The notes: generated by a model from the letters alone, not told the origin. 64,000 nucleotides of DNA from Eudoraea chungangensis (GCF_029360665.1 NZ_JARDUB010000001.1:682001-746000); one strand, 5' to 3'; positions 26,484 to 36,489 are shown, counted from the first letter of the stretch. Made by a program: numbers and translations.

Positions 26484-27593
26484 TTAATTATTCCGTTCGT
26501 GAATGGGTCCTATTTTCTCCCGCAGCATCCCTCCTTTTTTTCCTGATAGCACACTTAAGATTTCACTAAATAAACTCAAGGCAATTTCTTCTGGCGTATT
26601 GGCACCAATCTCTAGTCCACAGGGAGCGTAAATTCTATTTAATTCCTCTTCGGTAAACTCAATGCCATTTGCTTTAAATTCTGCTATCATTTTATCGAAC
26701 CGTTTTCGCGGGCCCAAAGAAGCAATATAAATTGAGTCAGAATTTATCAAATTCAACAGATTGGCATAGTCCGTTTTATAATCATGAGCCATTAATATAA
26801 TTGCGGTTCTGCTGTCAATGTCTGGCCGGGCTTCATCTTCTTTTAAGTAAATATTATTTACGGATTGTAGTTTTTGCTTTTTCAGTTTTTGAATATTCCC
26901 AACCAGACTTACGTCCCAATCCATCAGTTTTGCCAATTCTAAAATGGGGTAAACATCATAGTTGTCGCCATATATAGCTAAATGAAATTGTGGAGGAATC
27001 AGTTCAATAAAAACCCTAACCTCTAATTCATCTTTCTCAAACTTATAGGTTTTGGATTTATGATTCTGCAGTACTTCCTGAATCTTCTCTTGCAAAAAAA
27101 TTCGCAGACCGTCATGCTTACAATCTTCCAGTGTTTCCGATTCTTTGTCGTAGTAAAAACTCTTCCCCAAAGGAATATTATCTGCCTCCATGTTCGTATC
27201 CGTAATAGTCGCAATTATATGAAAGCCTCTGTCTGAGACACATTTTTCCAACATTTCCAATGTGGAAGAATTTTCGGAAATGGGAGAAATCAATACATCT
27301 ATTATGCCATTGCAGCCTAAACCTACCCCTATCTCATTCTCCAAGGAAGTATCATAAGTAACAATAGACGGTTGTTGTCTCAGTATAGCAACCTGGGATC
27401 TCCTCAGCGCATCTCCTTCTAAACAACCTCCGCTTATGCCTCCTTCAAAGACTCCAGACTCAAAAACGAGCATTCTGGCACCTTCTCTGCGATAGGAAGA
27501 TTCTTCCACTCTCACTACCTGAGCAATGGCACATTTTTCGGGGGAATTCTTATAGGAATTATAAAGTTGTAGTATGGATTTTATTTCTTTCAT
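26484..27593 (-). CDS. XdhC-family Moco maturation protein
   Basis: 369 aa. An N-terminal XdhC_CoxI domain (VVRVEESSYRREGARMLVF, FEGGISGGCLEGDALRRSQ) is followed by a C-terminal Rossmann-type domain (FHLAIYGDNYDVYPILELA, YIASLGPRKRFDKM, IYAPCGLEIGANTPEEIALS). This is the complete two-domain form, unlike the YHS fusion in the cox operon. It is convergent with the cysteine desulfurase gene and divergent from moaA, so it lies within the same molybdenum neighbourhood. The probable role is binding and sulfuration of Moco before insertion. Confidence 0.85.
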   Translation of the reverse strand: MKEIKSILQLYNSYKNSPEKCAIAQVVRVEESSYRREGARMLVFESGVFEGGISGGCLEGDALRRSQVAILRQQPSIVTYDTSLENEIGVGLGCNGIIDVLISPISENSSTLEMLEKCVSDRGFHIIATITDTNMEADNIPLGKSFYYDKESETLEDCKHDGLRIFLQEKIQEVLQNHKSKTYKFEKDELEVRVFIELIPPQFHLAIYGDNYDVYPILELAKLMDWDVSLVGNIQKLKKQKLQSVNNIYLKEDEARPDIDSRTAIILMAHDYKTDYANLLNLINSDSIYIASLGPRKRFDKMIAEFKANGIEFTEEELNRIYAPCGLEIGANTPEEIALSLFSEILSVLSGKKGGMLREKIGPIHERNN

Positions 27594-27684
27594 TTTCTTA
27601 GAATTTCTTATTTCTTTCTTAAATAGCGCTCCGAATATATCAAAAAATAGCTATATTAACTGCTCTTAATTATCGAGTATTGCT

Positions 27685-28668
27685 ATGAAGGATTCGTTTA
27701 ATAGGACTATAGACTATGTCCGTATTGCAGTAACAGACCGCTGCAATCTGCGGTGTTTCTACTGCATGCCTGCAGAGGGAATTCCCTACGAACCCAAATC
27801 CCATCTGTTAAGTTATGAAGAAATTACACGGCTGCTCGAAGTATTGGGAGGCATGGGGTTTCAGAAAGTCAGATTTACTGGAGGGGAACCTTTTCTTCGA
27901 AAAGACTTTGTGCAATTATTAGAGAATACTTCGGAACTAGAGGCTATTAAATCTATACATATTACCTCCAACGGCACGCTGCTTCAAAGACATATTCCCA
28001 AGCTTAAAGAGCTCGGAATAAAGAAAATAAACCTAAGTATTGATTCTTTAGACAAAGATAGATTTCAAAAAATTACAAGGAGGAATGACTTTGAGAAGGT
28101 GATGCAAACCTTTCACCTTTTAGTAGAAAACGACTTTAAGATAAAACTGAATGCCGTTATTATGAAAGGCATCAATACTCAGGATATAATTCCTTTAGCA
28201 GAATTGGCCAAAGACTATCCGGTAGACGTCAGATTTATTGAAGAAATGCCTTTTAATGGCGGGTATAAGGAAAATGTGGAAATGTATTCTGCCCGGGATA
28301 TTTATGCAGATCTAATAAAGCATTATCCAGACTTAGAAAAGCTTCCAAGCAAGCATGGAGATACGGCAAGATTACTCTCTAACCCAGGGTATAAAGGTAA
28401 TATTGGTGTTATTGCTGCTTTTTCCAGAACTTTTTGTAATACTTGTAATCGTCTGCGAATTTCCTCTAAAGGAGACATTAAAAGCTGTCTTTACGATGAC
28501 GGGGTATTTAATATTCGTGATTTTATGCGTTCTGGGGTAACCAATAAAGAACTGGAAGATAAGTTTAAAGAAATTGTACGTTTAAAACCAAAAGACGGGT
28601 TTGAGGCTGAAAAGATGCGAAAAATTCCAACCGCTGCCATGCAGAGCATGAGTAGTATTGGTGGGTAA
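27685..28668 (+). CDS. moaA: GTP 3',8-cyclase, radical SAM (Moco step 1)
   Basis: 327 aa. The radical SAM CxxxCxxC is TDRCNLRCFYCMPAEGI. The C-terminal [4Fe-4S] motif that binds GTP is FCNTCNRLRISSKGDIKSCL. The protein ends in Gly-Gly, the conserved MoaA tail. It makes 3',8-cyclo-H2GTP, the MoaC substrate. No moaC is in the window. It is followed 95 bases later by moeA. Confidence 0.95.
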   Translation: MKDSFNRTIDYVRIAVTDRCNLRCFYCMPAEGIPYEPKSHLLSYEEITRLLEVLGGMGFQKVRFTGGEPFLRKDFVQLLENTSELEAIKSIHITSNGTLLQRHIPKLKELGIKKINLSIDSLDKDRFQKITRRNDFEKVMQTFHLLVENDFKIKLNAVIMKGINTQDIIPLAELAKDYPVDVRFIEEMPFNGGYKENVEMYSARDIYADLIKHYPDLEKLPSKHGDTARLLSNPGYKGNIGVIAAFSRTFCNTCNRLRISSKGDIKSCLYDDGVFNIRDFMRSGVTNKELEDKFKEIVRLKPKDGFEAEKMRKIPTAAMQSMSSIGG

Positions 28669-28763
28669 CTAATAATCCAAACCGTTATTGATGGTTGATT
28701 TTAGCCCTTTATTAATAGTAAAGTAGAGCTGCTTTTTTGTGATATAAAGCTCCGAAAGAACAA

Positions 28764-29978
28764 ATGAAAAACACATTTATTCCCTACGAAAATGCCTTGT
28801 CTATCTTAGAGCAGCACAAGGCCGATTTACCCATAGAATCGCGAAATATAGAAGATTGTATTGGAGCATATCTGGCAGAAGACCTAATCGCAGATCGGGA
28901 CTTCCCTCCTTTTGACAGAGTAACCATGGATGGGATTGCCATAGCATATGAAGCCTTTGAAAAAGGTATCCGAACCTTCCCTATAGAATCTACCGCCGCG
29001 GCTGGAAATCCACAAACAGGCCTGAAAGAGCCTGCCAACTGTATTGAAGTAATGACTGGTGCAATTATGCCGCAAAATGTGGATACTGTAATTCGATATG
29101 AAGATCTTACGATTGAGGGGCTAGAGGCTACCATAAATCTCGACAGTTTAAATTATAAACAAAACGTGCACTTTAAGGGAATTGATATTGCCAAAGAAAC
29201 GGTAATAGTAGAAAGTGGAAAGAGAATGTCTAGTGCAGAGATCAATATTGCGGCAGCAGTTGGAAAAGATTATTTGCAAGTACATAAAATGCCAAAAGTG
29301 ATTATTTTTTCTACAGGTGACGAATTGGTCCCGGTTAATGAAACGCCCAAACTGCATCAAATACGCAGGTCAAATATTTATGGGATTCAGGCAACTTTAA
29401 AAGAATGGGGCGTTTCTGCAGACCTCCTACATTTGGCCGACGATAAGCAAGAGATGTTCCGGACCATTTCTACAGCCCTTCAAGAATACGATCTCTTTAT
29501 TTTTACAGGGGGTGTTTCCAAAGGTAAATTTGATTATTTACCAGAAGTTTTGGAAGAACTACAAGTAGAAAAACACTTTCATAAAATTCAGCAACGCCCC
29601 GGAAAGCCTTTTTGGTTTGGGACTAACGCAGAAGGAAAAAAGATTTTTGCCCTGCCTGGGAACCCCGTTTCATCTTTTGTATGCGTGTATATGTACCTAA
29701 AGTATTGGTTAGAAAAGTCTTTAGGAATAAAATCCGAAGTGTTCTATGTAAAACTAAAAAACGATATAGAGTTTAAACCAGATTTGGTATACTTTCTAGA
29801 GGCAGTCATTGAAAGCAAAGAAGACGGAACGCTGGTCGCAGAGGCTATAAAAGGAAATGGTTCTGGTGATTTCGCAAATCTTGTAAAAACCGATGGATTT
29901 TTAATATTACCGCAAAATAAAAGCCAATTTTTTGCGAATAATGTATATCCTTTTGTACCTTACCGGCAAAAATGGTAA
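28764..29978 (+). CDS. moeA: Molybdopterin molybdotransferase
   Basis: 404 aa. MoeA motifs: RDFPPFDRVTMDGIAI, IEVMTGAIMPQNVDTVIRYED, VIIFSTGDELVP, IFTGGVSKGKFDYLPEVL and FALPGNPVSSFVCVYMY. It inserts molybdate into adenylylated molybdopterin. Same strand as moaA and the small membrane protein downstream (18-base gap), suggesting co-expression. Confidence 0.95.
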   Translation: MKNTFIPYENALSILEQHKADLPIESRNIEDCIGAYLAEDLIADRDFPPFDRVTMDGIAIAYEAFEKGIRTFPIESTAAAGNPQTGLKEPANCIEVMTGAIMPQNVDTVIRYEDLTIEGLEATINLDSLNYKQNVHFKGIDIAKETVIVESGKRMSSAEINIAAAVGKDYLQVHKMPKVIIFSTGDELVPVNETPKLHQIRRSNIYGIQATLKEWGVSADLLHLADDKQEMFRTISTALQEYDLFIFTGGVSKGKFDYLPEVLEELQVEKHFHKIQQRPGKPFWFGTNAEGKKIFALPGNPVSSFVCVYMYLKYWLEKSLGIKSEVFYVKLKNDIEFKPDLVYFLEAVIESKEDGTLVAEAIKGNGSGDFANLVKTDGFLILPQNKSQFFANNVYPFVPYRQKW

Positions 29979-29996
29979 AAAATTGCTAGGAATATT

Positions 29997-30446
29997 ATGA
30001 AAAAAAAATGTTGTAAAACGAAGATAGAATCCCCAAAAAAATTTGTAGCTGCGGGGGAATCTATGTCTTTTTTGTCTACCGTTTTGCTCATTTTAATTCC
30101 TAAATGCCCGCTTTGCTTAACGGCCTACATGAGCGCTATGGTGATGTTCTTTGATGTAGAATACACAACTTTGGTTCCAGTTCTATTACATACCAAACCC
30201 GTAATGGGACTTATAATTATTATGATGATTATTCTTAATAGAAAAGACAAGCGCACCATTATTTCCTTAGCCATATCCGGGCTGGCCATGACCTTTTTAG
30301 TCTTAAAAACCTATTATGCCACCGCTTTATTCTTTCCGGACTGGATTATTTATATTGCTTTTATCTTTGCGATTTGGTATAATGGAAACTTCCAGTATTT
30401 CTACCGTTTCTTAAAATTTAGTCAGAAGAAAAAAGTGATTTCCTAA
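29997..30446 (+). CDS. Small four-TM membrane protein with Cys-rich N-terminus
   Basis: 149 aa, family not recognised. The N-terminus MKKKCCKTKIESPKK carries a Cys-Cys pair. The first membrane segment contains FLSTVLLILIPKCPLCLTAY with a CPLC pair, and three more hydrophobic segments follow. The pattern of a cytoplasmic CC pair plus CxxC in the first helix recalls small metal transporters of the MerF/MerC type, without clear homology. It starts 18 bases after moeA, so it may serve metal supply (Cu or Mo) for the CO dehydrogenase locus; this is inference. Confidence 0.5.
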   Translation: MKKKCCKTKIESPKKFVAAGESMSFLSTVLLILIPKCPLCLTAYMSAMVMFFDVEYTTLVPVLLHTKPVMGLIIIMMIILNRKDKRTIISLAISGLAMTFLVLKTYYATALFFPDWIIYIAFIFAIWYNGNFQYFYRFLKFSQKKKVIS

Positions 30447-31222
30447 AACGCTATTTGAAATCCATTTACCAATAGAACTCTCACCCCTACTAGTAAAACA
30501 AGTATTGCAGTAACTATTTTAATACCGCTGCCAGTTAGTCTACTAAGACTTAAACGAATACCTATTTGTCCGCCAATAAATACGGCCACGATCAAGCCAA
30601 TTACTTCCATATAAGGGAGTTCAAAAGTACCTCTGGTAAGTAAACCGCCAATTCCAGAAATAGAGTTTACTAAAATAAAGAAACTGGCAAGTGCCGCTAT
30701 CTTAATAGATTTATCCCATTTCATATGGTTAAGAATAGGGGCCAAAAAAATACCTCCTCCAATTCCTACCAAACCAGATAACAAGCCAATCCCAGCGCCT
30801 AAAAGGTAGGTCAGATAGGATGGGTAATTCGGGTTTTCCCCTTCCGATTTTTTAGGTTTAAAGGTTTGGTAGATTAGGGCTAGGGCCGAAATAATCAAGG
30901 CAAAGCCCAGGATTACAAAAAAGATGTTTTCAGACAATCTAAAACGGGCGCCAACAAAAGCCATGGGGATACTACTGAGCACAAAGGGAAGAAATTTTTT
31001 AAAGTCGAGATATCCTTTTTTATAGTACATATAACAACTGCCTGTTACCACTACAAGGTTACATATTAGGGCGGTACTGCGTATCACAAAAAAACTTACA
31101 AACACCAGGCTTAGCAAGGCCAGATAGCTAGAGCCGCCACCAAAACCAACGGAAGAGTAGAGCGTGGCAATCACAAAGAAACCAAGCATTAACAGAAAGA
31201 ACTCTGGGAGGGTTAGGAGCAT
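30443..31222 (-). CDS. TauE/SafE-family membrane permease
   Basis: 259 aa with seven to eight hydrophobic segments. The repeated signature YSSVGFGGGSSYLALLSLV near the N-terminus and GLVGIGGGIFLAPILNHM in the middle are the TauE/SafE half-repeats. Family members move sulfite, organosulfonates or other anions. It overlaps the moeB gene by ten bases and its stop overlaps the stop of the convergent small membrane protein. The context with mobA-moeB suggests a sulfur or oxyanion role in cofactor synthesis (inference). Confidence 0.85.
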   Translation of the reverse strand: MLLTLPEFFLLMLGFFVIATLYSSVGFGGGSSYLALLSLVFVSFFVIRSTALICNLVVVTGSCYMYYKKGYLDFKKFLPFVLSSIPMAFVGARFRLSENIFFVILGFALIISALALIYQTFKPKKSEGENPNYPSYLTYLLGAGIGLLSGLVGIGGGIFLAPILNHMKWDKSIKIAALASFFILVNSISGIGGLLTRGTFELPYMEVIGLIVAVFIGGQIGIRLSLSRLTGSGIKIVTAILVLLVGVRVLLVNGFQIAF

Positions 31223-32280
31223 GAAATCAAGTACTGATTAAGACCTCCTAAAATACTAAAAAATGAACTCTGAGGATACTGTTCCCTTAATTGTCTCAAG
31301 GCCATTTCACTCCGCTTCCCTGACTGACAAAGAAGATATACAGGCTCAGAAAAATCAATTTCACTCAAAGAACTGGATAAGTCGGACAAAGGAATATGTA
31401 CGGAATTTGGGAGGTGATATTCTTTGAATTCTTCCACCGTTCTTACATCAATAATCTGAGCATTTGCGGCTATTAATTCATGTATCTCCTCTACCTCTAT
31501 CGTAGGAAGGACTTCACAGGGCTCGTTCCATTCATAAAAATCTTGGAGTTTCTCAATCTTTAAATTTTCCGGACGCGCCTCAAATTCTATGGTAAGAGAA
31601 GACTGTTGCAAACCATTAAAAATCAATACTTTTCCTGAAAGTACCTCTCCAACTTCGGCCATTACTTTAACTGCCTCTAAGGCCTGAAAACTGCCAACTA
31701 TTCCTGGAATTATACCGAGAACCCCATGTTCATTGCAATTGGGCACTTCGTTTTCCTTGGGCATTTTTGGAAAGAAACATCGGTAACTAGGTCCGTTTTT
31801 ATAATTAAAAACACTAACCTGACCTTCATATCCATGAAGTGCTCCATAAACAAAGGGCTTGTTTAGTATAATACAGGCGTCGTTCACTAAATATCTAGTT
31901 GGAAAATTGTCTGAAGTATCTACCACCAGATCATACGATTCTATAAGTTCAAGGGCATTAGAGGGCGCCAAAAATTCTTGATGTGAAATAACCCTCGTCT
32001 CCGGGTTTTGCGCTTCTAACTTTTCTTTGGCGGCCAAAACTTTAGGCTTCCCTACATCGGCTTGGCCATACAGAACCTGGCGATGTAAATTACTAATCGA
32101 AACCACGTCCTTATCTACTATTCCTATAGTGCCTACTCCCATAGCGTTTAAATACGTAAGCACAGGAACACCCAAACCTCCGGCGCCAATAACCAATACC
32201 TTAGCCTTTTGCAGCTTTACCTGGCCTGTCCTACCAAAACCCTTTAAAATAGTTTGTCTGTTATAGCGCTCCTGCTTCAT
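31213..32280 (-). CDS. moeB: Molybdopterin-synthase adenylyltransferase with C-terminal rhodanese domain
   Basis: 355 aa. The ThiF/MoeB domain shows VLVIGAGGLGVPVLTYLNAM, NLHRQVLYGQ and DTSDNFPTRYLVNDAC. A rhodanese domain from about residue 265 shows IDVRTVEEFKEYHLPNSVHI and the active Cys in YLLCQSGKRSEMAL. It activates the MoaD C-terminus and the rhodanese supplies sulfur. It starts two bases after the mobA stop. The zinc CxxC pairs of some MoeB proteins are not evident. Confidence 0.9.
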   Translation of the reverse strand: MKQERYNRQTILKGFGRTGQVKLQKAKVLVIGAGGLGVPVLTYLNAMGVGTIGIVDKDVVSISNLHRQVLYGQADVGKPKVLAAKEKLEAQNPETRVISHQEFLAPSNALELIESYDLVVDTSDNFPTRYLVNDACIILNKPFVYGALHGYEGQVSVFNYKNGPSYRCFFPKMPKENEVPNCNEHGVLGIIPGIVGSFQALEAVKVMAEVGEVLSGKVLIFNGLQQSSLTIEFEARPENLKIEKLQDFYEWNEPCEVLPTIEVEEIHELIAANAQIIDVRTVEEFKEYHLPNSVHIPLSDLSSSLSEIDFSEPVYLLCQSGKRSEMALRQLREQYPQSSFFSILGGLNQYLISCS

Positions 32281-32282
32281 CC

Positions 32283-32873
32283 CTAGGCGAGTTGTTTTAA
32301 GGCCTTTTCATATTCCTCTTTGGAATTTGCATTCAGTAGTACGCTCTCTTTTTTGGGAAATACCAATTTGGTGTCGTGATTAATTAAGTACTTCCTAGGA
32401 CAGGTGCCATTGCCAGCTTCCAGATATTGGATAGAGGCTTCAAGAGCCTCCGGTTCCCAAATAGCACATAATGGCTCTGGTAAGGGGTTTTCTTTTAAGG
32501 CAAAAGCCGTGGCCTTTTTAGAAGTATCCCGTTCAGAAATCAATTCTTTTAGGGAAGGAACGTCTATCAAAGGGAGGTCGCAAGCTAATACCAACCAGGC
32601 CACCTCCGGATACTTTTTATGTGCGGATAGCAGACCATTATAAGGTCCGCGAAATTCATTTAGGTCTACGATGGCTTCCATTTCTAGAGGTAGTTCTTTC
32701 TTCTGTTCTTCACGTAAGCTAATAAAAGTTTTATCACACACCTCATCTAAAAGGCCGTAAAGATACTCCCGCTGGGGAAGCCCGTGATAGGGAATTAAGC
32801 CCTTATCTGTACCCATGCGACTGCTTTTGCCTCCGGACAAAACCAATCCGTATATTTTTTTATTTGAAGTCAT
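32283..32873 (-). CDS. mobA: Molybdenum cofactor guanylyltransferase-like NTP transferase
   Basis: 196 aa. LVLSGGKSSRMGTDKGLIPY is the nucleotidyltransferase P-loop-like motif, in the GG form associated with MobA. Further motifs are LVLACDLPLIDVPSLKEL and a C-terminal NLNSKEEYEKA-like tail (LLNANSKEEYEKAL). MobA attaches GMP to Moco. Characterised CO dehydrogenases use the cytosine dinucleotide form made by MocA, so either this enzyme uses CTP here or a separate mocA lies elsewhere. First gene of mobA-moeB-tauE. Confidence 0.82.
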   Translation of the reverse strand: MTSNKKIYGLVLSGGKSSRMGTDKGLIPYHGLPQREYLYGLLDEVCDKTFISLREEQKKELPLEMEAIVDLNEFRGPYNGLLSAHKKYPEVAWLVLACDLPLIDVPSLKELISERDTSKKATAFALKENPLPEPLCAIWEPEALEASIQYLEAGNGTCPRKYLINHDTKLVFPKKESVLLNANSKEEYEKALKQLA

Positions 32874-33559
32874 TTTTTTTATATATAAGTTTTGTGCCCT
32901 ATGTGTCTCCCGTATTTACCGAGATATTCGGGTCTAAAAACGAGTTTCTTTATTCCACAAATTTTGAAAAATCAATTTAAGTAAAAATATATAGATCTCC
33001 TTTAGCTTTATTATCAATTTATGATTCACAGGCTATAATTTAAAACGCTACATCCCTAAAGGAGTCTTTCATAATTTGGTTTTTCCTAAACTTAAATTTC
33101 CAAAATTCGATTACTATCTTTGATGAAACCACTAGTATGTTTATGCCTTGTTGTATGCCCTCCAAATTGTTCCAAGCTTGAAATTAATACCTATAACTCA
33201 TCGTAGGAGCTATGCAAAATGCATATTTAAGCATCTCTTTTTTGCTGTCTTCTGAACAGGAAATAAACCTCTGTGAAATGGATTATAAATGCCCTTTGGT
33301 ACAGATGGAATATGCCAGCCCTTGTTGTTTTCAAAGAAAAATCACCCCTATTTCCACTTATAGAAATAGCTATCTATTTGTCTGCCCTAAGTTTAATTGT
33401 TTTGCATCTCTACAATCGGAAATGTTGCAATCAGTGTGTCAAATGAGGGTTTTTTGGTTACTCGTTAGTGGTTAAAATATGATATTAGAAATTGTGAAAA
33501 TATCTCATATATTTCCTTTGGAGGATTTGAACCAAGGTATGTCATTGTAGGGTTTAATT
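32874..33559. other. Long intergenic region, nothing firm
   Basis: No convincing gene, RNA or promoter. A plus-strand 87-codon frame at 33,212-33,475 has no coding character. The stretch separates the cofactor genes from an unrelated methyltransferase. Confidence 0.3.
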
Positions 33560-34543
33560 CTAACCAACTAATCTAAAATAAAATGCAGCCTGGTCTCCGT
33601 TTTTTTCCTTGTTAAGTTTTCGCGCCATCTTCTTATACTTTAGTTTTTCGAAATATGTAATAATCCCTTTTTTAAATCCTTTGGGGTAAACAGAGAATAA
33701 GGACTCATCTTTTATATATTTTTCACTTCCTAAAAATTGAAATGCAGTAGAATCGTACTCTACTTTGTAAAAATCTAATTTTGCCAAGTCTGCCAGTTTT
33801 TGCATACTCCTAATGGAGTGAATAAAAAAATGTCGAGGTGCATCTAGTTGAACCCAGTTTGTTCGATATTTTTTCCATGCAAATGAAGAGGTCGTGGGAA
33901 TTCTTAAAATAGCGACGCCATTGGGGGATAGTAATTCAGAAACTTTTAATAAAGTCTTTATAGGGTCTCCTATATGCTCAAAAGAATGATGGAAAGTAAT
34001 AACATTCCATTTTCCAGAAATCTCATATATCTCAGAATTAGTAATCTCCAGGCCATTTTTATATGAAATCGACTTACTTAAATACGGGTCACATCCTAGG
34101 AGGTTTTTAAATCCGGCTTCCGCTAAGGGGTATAAAAAAGAAGAACCATTTCCGCTACCAACATCCAGAATTTTGGTGTCTATGTTTACGTCCAATCCCT
34201 TAAAAATATCGTAATCGGCCTTTCCTGTTATAATTCGTGTAAATTTTTGAAGCAATATGTTTTTACTAACCAATGAAGCGTATTTCCATTTTCTAATAGA
34301 ACCAATAAAGCCCTTAAATTTTTTTTCCTCAAATTTCGTAAAACTATAATACCCACTTGGATAATATGGAGACATGTTTTCGGGTATTTCGCCTATCTGC
34401 AGACAATCACAAGCATTGCATTGAAAATACTTAAATTGATGACGCAATCCGTACATCATTTCTCTGGCGGCATATTCCATATTTCCATTTTCATTGCCAC
34501 AAATTTGACAGACATAAATTTCCGTTTCATTTTTTATATCCAT
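33560..34543 (-). CDS. Class I SAM-dependent methyltransferase with N-terminal zinc-finger-like segment
   Basis: 327 aa. The N-terminus has two CxxC pairs (VCQICGNENG and FQCNACDCLQIG) like the zinc-binding segment of C-methyltransferase-type proteins. The Rossmann SAM site is TKILDVGSGNGSSFLYPLAE, followed by VITFHHSFEHIGDP and a later GVAILRIPTTSS. The set resembles Methyltransf_23 enzymes found in polysaccharide gene clusters, acting on sugars or lipids. It is isolated here with 300-base gaps on both sides, so the substrate is unknown. Confidence 0.85.
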   Translation of the reverse strand: MDIKNETEIYVCQICGNENGNMEYAAREMMYGLRHQFKYFQCNACDCLQIGEIPENMSPYYPSGYYSFTKFEEKKFKGFIGSIRKWKYASLVSKNILLQKFTRIITGKADYDIFKGLDVNIDTKILDVGSGNGSSFLYPLAEAGFKNLLGCDPYLSKSISYKNGLEITNSEIYEISGKWNVITFHHSFEHIGDPIKTLLKVSELLSPNGVAILRIPTTSSFAWKKYRTNWVQLDAPRHFFIHSIRSMQKLADLAKLDFYKVEYDSTAFQFLGSEKYIKDESLFSVYPKGFKKGIITYFEKLKYKKMARKLNKEKNGDQAAFYFRLVG

Positions 34544-34851
34544 TGTAATTCACTTCGAATTAAATCCATCATCTCGATTAATGATTAATTGTCTTTAATA
34601 CTTGTTCTTGAGATCCTTTCTATTTGCAATCGAGGAGTATTTATACCAAAGATCACCTATCTTCCATTATTGATTTTATACCATTATTGCGATCCATTCT
34701 CTTGGTAGTATAGACTAATTGTGCTGATTAAAGAATAATTAATTTGTGTTATTCCCTCTTAATCTCTCTTTCGCCACTACTTGCATTTATGCGTCTTTCA
34801 TTTCAGGCGGGATTTAAAACATATTTCGTTCTCTGCCCCTCTACTAATTAA
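34544..34851. other. Intergenic, nothing recognised
   Basis: AT-rich gap of about 308 bases between two minus-strand genes. No clear promoter match, hairpin terminator or small gene was seen. Confidence 0.3.
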
Positions 34852-36204
34852 TTAAAATCCATGCTGAGCCGATGAAAAATCTAAGTCTGTTAACCCTTGT
34901 TTAATTTCTGGTGCATTCATAAATAGGTTCCAAAACAACTGTGTTTTGTAATTTTCCATCATAGGACCAATGGTTCCCTGGTCAATTGCCAAATATCGCG
35001 GCGTTTTCCATTGATAATGTATGGAAAATGCATCATAAGGCCCAACAATACCAATATACTCATCCTGCATATCCTCGTATAAATAATGTAAAAATTTTAA
35101 GGATTCATCGGGCGTATAAGGAATGGAAGATAGCGCTGCGGTAGGTGTAATTACGCCTTTGTCATTATTTGGTTGATGCGCCGCATAGCCTGTGCTGCCG
35201 TCAGAATTGCGAGAATAACTAGCGGTTAACCCCCAACACTTTTCATTATAACCCTCAAATTCATTTGGGTTTTGAACGCTATGCTGATAAATAATTTGTG
35301 TATGATTTTTTACAACATCCCAATAATTAGCATAATTATCGGTTAGTCCACGCGGGTCAAGAGTCAGAAATGAATATTGAGCCCAGAACAATGGCCCTAC
35401 GTTGTGGGGTGCTCCATTGTGATTAAAAATAACCGGTATGTCATACTGGCTGGCTCCGCTTAAAATACCTCCATTTCTCGCCCATCCATTGTGGTAGACA
35501 TCTGGTGTAATAGAATGCGTAGGAGAGGATGCAGCCATTACATAAGCAATTAGACCTTCGTTATAACCTGTAATGGGCAAATTCAATTGCCACTCAAAAT
35601 CTGGCGACCAATGCCAGTACAATACGTTTTCACCCTTTGTATACCAATTCCATTCTACGCCCTTCCATAATGCATCTGCTTTTTGCGCTAATTCCTGTTC
35701 CTGTATGCTGCCGTTTTTAAAATATTCTCGGATACAAATCAAAGCCTGACAAAGAAAGGCCGTTTCCACTAAGTCTCCTCCATTATCTAAAGGGCTAAAG
35801 GGGATTGTCTGGCCGTTGATTCCATCCATCCAATGTGGCCATGCGCCATGAAAACGGTCTGCAGTTTCCAAAAAGCTTAAAGCAGTTTCCAGGTGTTGTA
35901 CCCCCTCTGTTCTGGATATGTACTGGTTTTCAATTCCCAACAGAATATTGAGAAAGCCAAAGCCAGAACCGGCTGTGGTTACTATATTCTCTTCAAAAGA
36001 CAGGTTGTCTTCGTGTAATCTCTCTCGCGCTAACTTAGAACTTGGGTGTGCGTAATTCCAGAAATACCCTAAAACATCTTCTTGCGCTTTTTCGATTAAT
36101 TCAATGTCAGAAAGCATTGGAACCTCTTCAACAACCATGTTGTCTTTCTTGCAGGAAGATAACAGGAAAGTCAAAATTAGAATATGTCTAAAGTGGTTTT
36201 TCAT
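34852..36204 (-). CDS. GH144-type glucoamylase-like lipoprotein
   Basis: 450 aa. The start MKNHFRHILILTFLLSSCKK gives a lipobox. It matches the DUF/glucoamylase family PF10091: KAQEDVLGYFWNYAHP, a helical alpha/alpha toroid with GDLVETAFLCQALICIREY, WNWYTKGENVLYWHWSPD, and GVITPTAALSSIPYTPDES. GH144 members include endo-beta-1,2-glucanases and sophorohydrolases from Bacteroidetes. Probably surface or periplasmic breakdown of beta-1,2-glucan-like polymers. No SusCD pair is nearby. Confidence 0.82.
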   Translation of the reverse strand: MKNHFRHILILTFLLSSCKKDNMVVEEVPMLSDIELIEKAQEDVLGYFWNYAHPSSKLARERLHEDNLSFEENIVTTAGSGFGFLNILLGIENQYISRTEGVQHLETALSFLETADRFHGAWPHWMDGINGQTIPFSPLDNGGDLVETAFLCQALICIREYFKNGSIQEQELAQKADALWKGVEWNWYTKGENVLYWHWSPDFEWQLNLPITGYNEGLIAYVMAASSPTHSITPDVYHNGWARNGGILSGASQYDIPVIFNHNGAPHNVGPLFWAQYSFLTLDPRGLTDNYANYWDVVKNHTQIIYQHSVQNPNEFEGYNEKCWGLTASYSRNSDGSTGYAAHQPNNDKGVITPTAALSSIPYTPDESLKFLHYLYEDMQDEYIGIVGPYDAFSIHYQWKTPRYLAIDQGTIGPMMENYKTQLFWNLFMNAPEIKQGLTDLDFSSAQHGF

Positions 36205-36489
36205 ATACTATGATTGCTTTTCACTTCTTCGAAGAGGGCTTAAGGACATTGAAACATTGGATACTTTTTTTACCAATGTCTATTTGGAATAAACATAAGA
36301 CTTTTTTACTTAAAGTAGTTGCCTACCAAATAACATATCGGTTCCATATTAGGAGAATACTTCACTTGCTTAATAAGTCGTTTCAGCTCTTAATTTGTAC
36401 GCTTCGGTCATTTTGCCTGCATTTACACTATTCCTCTATCCTACATTTGTACTATAAAATAAAAAAACAATAATTTAAATAGTATAAAC

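Noticed and set aside
33212-33475. 87-codon plus-strand frame in the long gap after mobA
   Set aside because: No domain, no hydrophobic or repeat pattern, odd composition and no promoter or partner. Probably chance.
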